From positions 1 through 13,193 of the forward strand of contig RPPU01000055.1 in NCBI GenBank assembly GCA_003819975.1: a stretch of DNA of 13,193 nt. Reading direction: 5' to 3'. Every line of letters starts with the position of its first letter. Position 1 is the first letter of the stretch. Of this stretch, positions 6,880-13,193 are shown one piece after another. The DNA is from Desulfobacteraceae bacterium (GTDB lineage Bacteria; Desulfobacterota; DSM-4660; Desulfatiglandales; HGW-15). A model generated the notes under the pieces. The model was not told the origin of the DNA. It saw only the letters and a program-made list of their open reading frames with translations, and searched no databases. The position numbers were made by a program, and so were the translations under genes.

Positions 6880-8142
6880 ATGAGCGAACAGCAACTTATG
6901 GCATTTTATAAGGAATTTTTGTTGGAGCCGTTTGCCTTGGAGCTCGCCGTCATGCAGCCTTGCGACATCGGTTGCAACTATTGCTTTGCCAATCTGGACG
7001 GCCGCCGGCATAAAATCGCGTTTTCCGACATGGCTGAAGTGCTGGACGTGTTGGCAAATTTCAAAAATGGCGATTCGGTGGAGGCTCAATTATTGCGGTT
7101 GAAATACCCGGTTTTGATGAGCAATCGGGTCGATCCCTTCGGCCGGAGAAATCGGCTTTCATCGATTAAAATTCTGGAGCTGTTCCGGGATTTGGACATC
7201 CGCGCCGGTTTTCAAACCAAGGGGTTCGTGAACCCGGAAGATTTCGATACGGTCATGGAATTAATCGAGCCGTCGTGGTTTTACATCAGCATCGCCTTTG
7301 ACCCGGCTCATGAATTCCTGTGCCGTAAAATAGAACCGGGCAGCATTTCTATCCGCGACCGCCTGGCGCTGATTCCTAAATTGGCGGAACGCGGGCATCT
7401 GGTCTATGTGGGTGTTAATCCCTGTGTTCCTGATTGGATAGAAAATCCGTATGCTTTTCTGAAACAATTAAAAGATTCGGGTGTGCGCGGGATTTTCTGC
7501 AGCAATCTCGGCCTCACGCGGCCTCAATATAACTTGATGACCGCCACGGAAAAAGCGAACCTCGAATCCTTATTGCAGGAGATCATGGGTAAGCGGCAGG
7601 CGCCGCAGCGTCACGTAGATTTTCTGCATTACTGCATCGACAGCGCCCTTGAATTGGGGCTGACGGTCGCCACCGGCCAAATCGGCATCTCGAACGAGTT
7701 CTGGACGCCGGCCATGGAACTTTATCCCCGTCTTTTTCCATTAACCACTGAATTCGTCAATCTCTGTTACCGCGACATGCGGCAAGGGAGCCGCATTTCC
7801 CAGTCGTATTTTGTGGAGTTCATTGAGCGCCGCACCCCTCCCGGAATGCGCGGATTGATCGGCCGCTACATCCGGGACAGCAATCCGACGATCTGTCTGA
7901 AGTACACGGAGTGGTCTGACGAGATGAGTTATAAGGACCTGGCTAAAATCATTTGGGACAACCCCGAATCTACTTTTCACCCGATCAACTACCGGTGTTT
8001 CTCACTATTGGGTGAAAGAGAGGACGATACGATCGTGGAGGTGCCGGATGCCGGCGGTTCCCCCATTATGATCTTCAACCCCGAAGGGATGGGCGGTAAA
8101 CCCTGGGGAGAAGCGCCGCGTTATTATTTGGCCGAAGGCTAA
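6880..8142 (+). CDS. Radical SAM protein, SplB/COG1533-like
   Basis: This 420-residue protein has the radical SAM cluster motif CDIGCNYC (Cys28, Cys32, Cys35; C-x3-C-x2-C), which binds a 4Fe-4S cluster and cleaves S-adenosylmethionine. Further segments resemble the spore-photoproduct-lyase-like COG1533 group: MSNRVDPFGR (80-89), where that group has a T/S-DPY-type motif; RKIEPGSISIRDRL (149-162); and VGVNPCVPDW (177-186). Further cysteines (182 and several in the C-terminal half) could bind a second cluster or serve in catalysis, but their role is not shown. The C-terminal half, from about residue 230, has no motif I recognise. The substrate is unknown; nucleic acid repair and small-molecule or peptide modification are both possible. 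AAAGGAAG precedes the ATG. Since a strong terminator separates it from glyA, it needs its own promoter; I found only poor candidates in 6829-6879. Confidence 0.75.
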   Translation: MSEQQLMAFYKEFLLEPFALELAVMQPCDIGCNYCFANLDGRRHKIAFSDMAEVLDVLANFKNGDSVEAQLLRLKYPVLMSNRVDPFGRRNRLSSIKILELFRDLDIRAGFQTKGFVNPEDFDTVMELIEPSWFYISIAFDPAHEFLCRKIEPGSISIRDRLALIPKLAERGHLVYVGVNPCVPDWIENPYAFLKQLKDSGVRGIFCSNLGLTRPQYNLMTATEKANLESLLQEIMGKRQAPQRHVDFLHYCIDSALELGLTVATGQIGISNEFWTPAMELYPRLFPLTTEFVNLCYRDMRQGSRISQSYFVEFIERRTPPGMRGLIGRYIRDSNPTICLKYTEWSDEMSYKDLAKIIWDNPESTFHPINYRCFSLLGEREDDTIVEVPDAGGSPIMIFNPEGMGGKPWGEAPRYYLAEG

Positions 8143-8264
8143 ACCCGAGGCTATCCCCATCGTCCACTTCACCGGACGATCGCCGCGTTCGCGGAAAAAG
8201 TCGCCATGACAGTTGAAAAACGATCAAGGTCGATTGTTTGGTCACTTGGCCGCCGACAGCGTTT
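8143..8264. other. Convergent intergenic gap, no clear signal
   Basis: Two convergent genes end here. CGTCC (8161-8165) / GGACG (8174-8178) and CCGC (8182-8185) / GCGG (8190-8193) can form small hairpins. Neither is followed by a T-run on either strand, so no intrinsic terminator is assigned. Confidence 0.5.
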
Positions 8265-9476
8265 TCATTTTTTTTCCCTTCGCATGTTGTAAATCAAAAA
8301 AGATATTACGATCAGCAAGGTCGGGGCATGGAATAAGGGGACCATTTTCGAAACGGGGACGGAAATCAAAACGAGCGGAACCGCAACAAAACCCAAGCCG
8401 AAACCGGTCCGCAACACGGTTTCCGAGATCGCGAATAGCCGGCCGCGAAGCGTATCGTCCGCCTGTTGCAAAAAAGTCGTAAAAAAAGTCTGATAAGTAC
8501 CATCTCCGGCTCCGGCGAAGAAAGCCGAGACGGAAATGATCACGAGCCAATGGGTCTGGAATATCATGATCATGCCGAGCGACATCAAGCCGGTGAAAAA
8601 AAAGTATAAATTTTCAGGACGGGCTTTTTTCAGCGGGTCACAATGGTTCACCAGAAGAATACCGGCGATATTGCCCAAGGCCCAGAAAAAGATGATGAGA
8701 CCGTAATAGAACAGCGGCTCGGAGGGGTTTAAAAGGTTTGAAAAAACGGGAAATCCGATGTTATGCGAGGCGCTGCCCAGGGCATCAAAAAAAAGAAGAA
8801 ATAAACATAAGGAAATGGTCCGAAAACGGGAGGACACAAAGAGGAGCTTCAATTCTGTGATCGTACCCCAGAAGGAAACATGGCTTTGGCCGCCCGGAAG
8901 ATCGGATGAGGGTTGTGCTTCACTGGTTTTCAACCGCAGGCGCCATAGAATGATTCCGGATAAAAGGTAGGTTAAACCGTCCAGCACGAAAATTGAGGAA
9001 TAATTGTTGAAGATCATATGGGCGAACATGGACAGCAGGCCTCCGGCCGCTTCCACCATATTGATCCCTCCATGCAGTAGGGAGTTAGCTTTTAATGTAT
9101 TTTTATCGTTCAGAATGACGGGAATGGCGGCTTTCAGACAAACGTCGAACAAACTGCCCAAAACTCCCAGGCAAATCATCAGGAACACCATGTAGCCGAT
9201 TACGAAATCCGCGGGAATAAATATCAGGGCGATAATCAAAAAGCACAAGATGAAATCGGAAAAAACCATTAATTTTTTCCGGTCGAAACGATCGGCCAGA
9301 AAGCCGATGACGGGACTCATCGCAATGGCGGGCAATGTGCGTGCGGCGAATAGGATGCCGACCCAAACAGGTGAATGGGTAATGTCCAGTATGTAAATAT
9401 TAAACACAATATAACTCAGGATCGAACCGAAGCAAGACACGAGTCGAGCCGTGACTATTTTATAGAAATCGCTCAT
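8265..9476 (-). CDS. MFS exporter linked to the NRPS
   Basis: The 403-residue protein is almost entirely hydrophobic helices, consistent with 12 spans. Motif A reads GFLADRFDRKKLM (58-70), after the second helix. The pattern fits the MFS_3 / enterobactin-exporter-like group often found next to peptide synthetases, where it exports the finished product. The ATG at 9476-9474 has AAGGA about nine bases upstream. It lies 33 bp after the NRPS stop on the same strand with no terminator between, so it is very likely co-transcribed. This position favours export of the NRPS product or self-protection. It is distinct in sequence from the MFS gene at 1-1054. The group assignment is from pattern only; MFS membership is secure. 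Confidence 0.85.
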   Translation of the reverse strand: MSDFYKIVTARLVSCFGSILSYIVFNIYILDITHSPVWVGILFAARTLPAIAMSPVIGFLADRFDRKKLMVFSDFILCFLIIALIFIPADFVIGYMVFLMICLGVLGSLFDVCLKAAIPVILNDKNTLKANSLLHGGINMVEAAGGLLSMFAHMIFNNYSSIFVLDGLTYLLSGIILWRLRLKTSEAQPSSDLPGGQSHVSFWGTITELKLLFVSSRFRTISLCLFLLFFDALGSASHNIGFPVFSNLLNPSEPLFYYGLIIFFWALGNIAGILLVNHCDPLKKARPENLYFFFTGLMSLGMIMIFQTHWLVIISVSAFFAGAGDGTYQTFFTTFLQQADDTLRGRLFAISETVLRTGFGLGFVAVPLVLISVPVSKMVPLFHAPTLLIVISFLIYNMRREKK

Positions 9477-9509
9477 GAATTCAGTTCCTTTTTATATGTT
9501 TAAACAAGG

Positions 9510-12500
9510 TCAAATTTCAATACGTTCCAATTTTTCGGTTTTTTCCACCGAAACCGGTGTCGGGCATTTATCGGTGCTGAGCGAATCGATCTTCGCCGCC
9601 ATTTCTTCCAATGATAATGCTTTGAACAGGTCTTTCAACGTCATATCCACGTTGAAGGTTTCATTGATCCGGGAAACAAGCCTGATGGCAAAAAGCGAAT
9701 GTCCGCCTGATTTGATGAAGTGACTTGTTTTATCCACGTTATCGACGGCCAATATGTTTTTCCAGAATAGGGCGAGCTTTTTTTCGGTTTCGGTCGTCAA
9801 AGCGCGGTTTTCCTTTCCGGCCCAAGTGTTTGTCTGTTTTGTTTGGATCCTAGCGCAGTCAATGGTTCCATCCGTTTTCAATGCCGATTCATCCCATTGA
9901 TGAAAGTTTACAGGGATCATGTAATCCGGAAGTCGTTTGGCCAGATATCTCCGCAATTCCTCGGGGTCGAATCCGTTTTGGCGGTGCAGAACCACATGGG
10001 CGATCAAGCGGTTGCCGTTCGCGCTCAGCTCTTGGTATTGAGCCAAAGCCTTTCGAATCGCCGGATGGGTTTCAATGGCGGTCTCGATCTCGTTCAGTTC
10101 AACCCGAAATCCACGAATACTGACTTGATGATCCAAACGCCCTAGAAAATCGATATTTCCGTCTTCGAGCAGTCGGCAGCGATCGCCGGTTTTATAGAGT
10201 CTGGAAGACTGCGCGGGATGAAAGAGATTTGGAATAAAATGGCGGGACGTTTCCAGAGGCCGGTTCAGATAGCCGGCCGCCAAGCAAGGGCCGCCGATGC
10301 ATAATTCGCCGGGAAGGCCCATGGGCCTTAAGTTTCCGGCCCGGTCAAGGATATAAATGCTCCGGTTGGGCAAGGGGCGGCCGATGGAAATCCTGGGCGG
10401 CAGGGGTTGACTGAACATAACCGGAGGGATTTCATGGATGGTGGAAGTCACGGTCGCTTCGGTAGGACCATACGCATTGAGCAACCGGATATGCTCCAGG
10501 CCGCATTCTTTTGTCAAGGCAAGGATATCAACGGGCATGACATCTCCGCCCAGAATAATGATTCGGATGCTCTTGGGAAGCGTATGTTGTTTTTTATAAA
10601 GTTCCAGCAGCATTTCACGCCAGAATAAAGGAGGCAGATCCATGGCCGTGATCCGAAGATCCGACAATTTTTTAAAAAAAATCGACGCAGACAGCGCCCG
10701 GGTCGGTAACAGGGCCACGGTCGCTCCCGATATCAGGGGTGTTAACATTTGTTCGATGGAAACGTCCAAATGGGCGAATGCAAAATTCAGGAAATGGTCC
10801 GTGGATTTAAGATCGTATAAATGTTTGACGGTGTTGACGTGAGAAGTAATAGCCGTGCGTGTGATTTCGACGCCTTTGGGAACGCCGGTGGACCCGGATG
10901 TGAAGATGACATAAGCAAGCGTCGCGGCATCAACCCCCGGGTTATCTGTTTTTTCCGTGGAAAGTTCGGAATGCAGGCGGTCCAGGATAAAAACGCTACG
11001 GCTCCAATGATTCGATCGGATGGTTTGGGATCGATCTTTTGGGATAAAAACAACGCCGTCGATGGCTCTCAATTGTTTATCGCCCGGTAAGGCATGGTTG
11101 TTCTTAATAAAAGCGCCGATTAATTCGGCGAAAGTCGTTTCGCCTTCGCCCTGGATAATCAGGTCGATATTCCGGTCCGATAAAAGGGTCCGATATTCGC
11201 TGGTCGCGTACGGGCCGCCCGATATGATCGAAGCTTCCGGAGCCCAACTTTTTATCAGAGAAACGGTTTTATGAAAAAAGGATTTATAATAGGAAAGAGT
11301 TCTGATACCGATGACATGGGGTTTGAAGTCCCGGATGATTTGATTCAATTCTTCGTAATCATCGAAGTCAACCATCGATTTTTTAATCGAGACTCGGACG
11401 CGATTACCGTAAACTTGATTTAGATAGCCCGCCAAATAGAGTAGTCCGATCGGCGTCTCAATAGTATCTTCGAATTTGTCGCTTTCATGGCTGAAATGCT
11501 GGGACAAATCCAGCAGTAGAGTTTTCAAAGGGTTTTCGTTTTTTGAAGGAGAGGCATTTTTCATCCGCGGATATCGAATAGAGGGATACAGAATATCTTT
11601 GAAGTTTTCAGAAATCGATTCGTTCTTCGCGTAAATCGAACCGATAAGATTCTTAACGATCGAATGCTGATCAATGCCCCCGGGAAGATAAATATTGTAT
11701 TTAGCCGTTATTTCTTCATGGGAGAGTACTTTAGATTGGGCTTCGATCACTTTTTCCAATCGCTCGGGCAAAAGAATGTAATCGCTAATCAATTTGCTTT
11801 GAATTTCCCGCACGAACGATTCGGAAAAGGGGAGGCACTCCGGATTCATATCGTGGAAGAAAAGATTGGACGATTTATGGATCGCTTCCGCGGAGATTCC
11901 ATGAGCGATTGCCAGTGTCGCTATTTCGGTGTTGGGATAAATTTTTAAGACGTTGATATAGGGGAAATGCAGGAAGCGGGTGTTCTTGATGAAATCAAGC
12001 GTCATCAAAGCTTCTGCTTCGGTTTCGGAAGGGAAGCCGATCATGGTGAATAAATTAGCGATGATTCCGGGATGCCGGGTGCAGATATAATCCAAGCGGT
12101 CTCTTAAAATATCCAAATTGATATTTTTATGGATCAGACGTTGTATCCTGGGAGAGCCGCTTTCCAAGGCCAAGGAAATATTGATCACTCCGGCTTCGGC
12201 CATCAAATCGATTTCTGCGTTGGTCAATAAGTCGCCCCGCAATCCGTTGGGAAATAAGATGCGCAGTTTTAATCGATTTTTGACGATCAGATTGAAAAAC
12301 GATTCGCTGCGCCGACGGTCCAAATTAAAAATATCATCTATCATGCTGAAAGTCCGGTAGCCTTTGTCGTAGTAGTACCGGACTTCTTCGTAGAGGTTTT
12401 CGGTTGTGCGCACAATATGCTTTTTCGGCCAGATATTATGACAAAAGCTGCATTGATAGGGGCAACCCCGGGAACTCAAAATACTGATATTGTTTTTAAC

Positions 12501-13193
12501 GCAGGCATCGCTGAAAAAGGAATCGTATTTGCGTTGATCGAGCAGGTTCCGGTCGGGAAAAGGCAGAGGATCCAAGTCGGTGATCTGCGCTCGTTTAGCG
12601 GTACAGTGAATTTCTTTTTCAAGGTCGTTAAGGTTTTTCAGGATCAGATAAGGGACGGTTTGCGTCACGGCATCGAACGTCAAGACCGCATCGGCTTCAC
12701 TGTCTTTCAGCATGGAACCGATTCTTTCGGGAGGGCTTTTAAAATCCAAAGGCATATAGGCGGCGCCGGCTTTCCATATGGCCAACAACTGGATCAAGTT
12801 GTCCGCCGGGCGGTCATGGCATACGGCGATCAGCGATCGGTTTGAAATGCCGTGCCGAATCAGGAAATGAGCGAGCCGGTTCGCTTCACTATTCAGATCG
12901 GCGTAGGACCATTGCCGGTTTTCGAACAAAACGGCCGGATGGTCCGGTGTTCTGCTCGCCTGTTCTTCGAATTGGGTCAACAGATCGGGGCCGATGTTTT
13001 GATCTACCGTATGCTGATTGCAGAACGCCGCGATTTTTTCCCGTTCCGCATCGGAATACAATGCTATTCCGGAAAGTTTCCGGTTCGGGTCTTTCATGAT
13101 TTTTTCGAGAATAGCGGTGTAGAATCGGCCAAAACGGACGAGGGTCGCGGAATCGAATAAACCGGTTTGGTAGTCGAATTCAGCCGTCAACTG
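9510..13193 (-). CDS. NRPS with radical SAM and B12 domains inside its adenylation domain (partial)
   Basis: The frame runs from the right edge, mid-gene, to a stop at 9510-9512, giving 1227 residues with no internal stop. Residues are numbered from the codon at 13190. Residues 1-52 are the end of a condensation domain (EFDYQTGLFD). The adenylation domain shows A1 (WSYADLN, 94), A2 (WKAGAAYMPLD, 139), A3 (YVIFTSGSTGVPKG, 760), A4 (LDVS, 808), A5 (NAYGPTE, 905), A6 (GELCIGG, 961), A7 (YKTGDR, 999) and A8 (GRLDHQVSIRG, 1017). Motif A9 is LPDYMIP (1087). A10 reads DGTID where NGKxD is expected, so the catalytic lysine is absent. About 545 residues carrying radical SAM then B12-binding domains sit between A2 and A3. 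The thiolation domain (about 1131-1204) has the carrier Ser1165 in SGGHSL. No thioesterase follows; the protein ends 22 residues later. Adenylation, methylation and carrier functions are inferred from these families. The product is unknown. Confidence 0.92.
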   Translation of the reverse strand, partial: QLTAEFDYQTGLFDSATLVRFGRFYTAILEKIMKDPNRKLSGIALYSDAEREKIAAFCNQHTVDQNIGPDLLTQFEEQASRTPDHPAVLFENRQWSYADLNSEANRLAHFLIRHGISNRSLIAVCHDRPADNLIQLLAIWKAGAAYMPLDFKSPPERIGSMLKDSEADAVLTFDAVTQTVPYLILKNLNDLEKEIHCTAKRAQITDLDPLPFPDRNLLDQRKYDSFFSDACVKNNISILSSRGCPYQCSFCHNIWPKKHIVRTTENLYEEVRYYYDKGYRTFSMIDDIFNLDRRRSESFFNLIVKNRLKLRILFPNGLRGDLLTNAEIDLMAEAGVINISLALESGSPRIQRLIHKNINLDILRDRLDYICTRHPGIIANLFTMIGFPSETEAEALMTLDFIKNTRFLHFPYINVLKIYPNTEIATLAIAHGISAEAIHKSSNLFFHDMNPECLPFSESFVREIQSKLISDYILLPERLEKVIEAQSKVLSHEEITAKYNIYLPGGIDQHSIVKNLIGSIYAKNESISENFKDILYPSIRYPRMKNASPSKNENPLKTLLLDLSQHFSHESDKFEDTIETPIGLLYLAGYLNQVYGNRVRVSIKKSMVDFDDYEELNQIIRDFKPHVIGIRTLSYYKSFFHKTVSLIKSWAPEASIISGGPYATSEYRTLLSDRNIDLIIQGEGETTFAELIGAFIKNNHALPGDKQLRAIDGVVFIPKDRSQTIRSNHWSRSVFILDRLHSELSTEKTDNPGVDAATLAYVIFTSGSTGVPKGVEITRTAITSHVNTVKHLYDLKSTDHFLNFAFAHLDVSIEQMLTPLISGATVALLPTRALSASIFFKKLSDLRITAMDLPPLFWREMLLELYKKQHTLPKSIRIIILGGDVMPVDILALTKECGLEHIRLLNAYGPTEATVTSTIHEIPPVMFSQPLPPRISIGRPLPNRSIYILDRAGNLRPMGLPGELCIGGPCLAAGYLNRPLETSRHFIPNLFHPAQSSRLYKTGDRCRLLEDGNIDFLGRLDHQVSIRGFRVELNEIETAIETHPAIRKALAQYQELSANGNRLIAHVVLHRQNGFDPEELRRYLAKRLPDYMIPVNFHQWDESALKTDGTIDCARIQTKQTNTWAGKENRALTTETEKKLALFWKNILAVDNVDKTSHFIKSGGHSLFAIRLVSRINETFNVDMTLKDLFKALSLEEMAAKIDSLSTDKCPTPVSVEKTEKLERIEI
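9579..9800 (-). other. Thiolation (peptidyl carrier) domain of the NRPS
   Basis: The segment FIKSGGHSLFAIRL contains the serine (9696-9698) that would take the phosphopantetheine arm. Spacing from A10 and overall length are normal. It is the last domain of the protein, so chain transfer or release must happen on another protein. Confidence 0.85.
11010..11525 (-). other. Cobalamin-binding domain inserted in the A domain
   Basis: Residues 556-727 match the N-terminal B12-binding domain of B12-dependent radical SAM enzymes: KTLLLDLS, TPIGLLYLAGYL (579-590), PHVIGIR, SIISGGPYATSE (654-665), DLIIQGEGETTFAEL (676-690) and IDGVVFIPKD (710-719). There is no DxHxxG, as expected for this class, where cobalamin binds base-off without a protein histidine. 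In this protein the domain follows the radical SAM domain and leads straight into the rest of the A domain. Confidence 0.8.
11526..12599 (-). other. Radical SAM domain inserted in the A domain
   Basis: Residues 198-555 contain the entry linker ITDLDPLPFPDRNLLD (203-218), the cluster motif SRGCPYQCSFCH (Cys243, Cys247, Cys250) and the strand MIDDIFNLD (283-291). Further on are SLALESGSPR (339-348) and FTMIGFPSETEAE (381-393). All are typical of B12-type radical SAM proteins. A C-terminal extension (about 450-510) and a hydrophilic linker (510-555) join it to the B12 domain. Enzymes of this class often methylate unactivated carbons; that activity here is an inference. Confidence 0.85.

Noticed and set aside
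8161..8193. Small hairpins between the convergent genes as a terminator
   Set aside because: Stems are four to five base pairs and no T-run follows on either strand.
12588..12645. Possible target-site duplication flanking the A-domain insert (ILKNL... versus ILDRL...)
   Set aside because: The two protein segments look loosely alike, but the DNA near 12640 and near 11000 shares only a few bases, so no duplication is supported.
12417..12845. Plus-strand open frame of 142 codons opposite the NRPS
   Set aside because: It lies opposite conserved A-domain and radical SAM sequence, has no ribosome-binding site of note, and is best explained as an antisense shadow.

Overview
This 13.2 kb window of moderate GC content carries nine protein-coding genes, two of them cut by the window edges. 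It looks like a chromosomal contig of a free-living bacterium from a poorly sampled lineage. Genes are tightly packed, sigma70-type promoters are readable (two have TTGTG-like -35 boxes with an exact TATAAT), Shine-Dalgarno sequences are strong, and the terminators are simple. The phylum cannot be fixed from sequence alone; an Elusimicrobiota/Omnitrophota-like origin is only a guess. No tRNA, rRNA, CRISPR array or insertion sequence was seen.

Left part (1-4000). A minus-strand MFS transporter runs off the left edge. Its promoter and a hairpin followed by a T-rich tract lie in a short leader. Divergent from it is a three-gene plus-strand operon: a LiaF-like membrane protein (1401-2156), a LytS/YehU-type membrane histidine kinase starting at TTG (2153-3223), and a LytTR-type response regulator (3220-3990). 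The genes overlap by four bases at both junctions, so they are probably translationally coupled. Together they form an envelope-sensing three-component system.

Middle (4000-8265). A roughly 290 bp AT-rich, repeat-containing intergenic stretch leads to a promoter and a secreted protein of unknown function with eight cysteines and two proline-rich linkers. Then come glyA (serine hydroxymethyltransferase), closed by a textbook terminator, and a radical SAM protein resembling the SplB/COG1533 group. These appear to be separate transcription units.

Right part (8265-13193, minus strand). A nonribosomal peptide synthetase (NRPS), open at the window edge, is followed 33 bp downstream by an MFS exporter, probably in one operon. 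The NRPS part reads: end of a condensation domain, adenylation (A) domain, thiolation domain, stop. The A domain is split between core motifs A2 and A3 by about 545 in-frame residues. These encode a radical SAM domain followed by a cobalamin-binding domain, the reverse of the usual order in B12-dependent radical SAM enzymes. The same A domain has lost the motif-A10 lysine needed for adenylate formation. This interrupted, apparently permuted, possibly adenylation-impaired module is the most unusual feature of the window and may act as an on-line methylation or radical-tailoring station for a secreted peptide.
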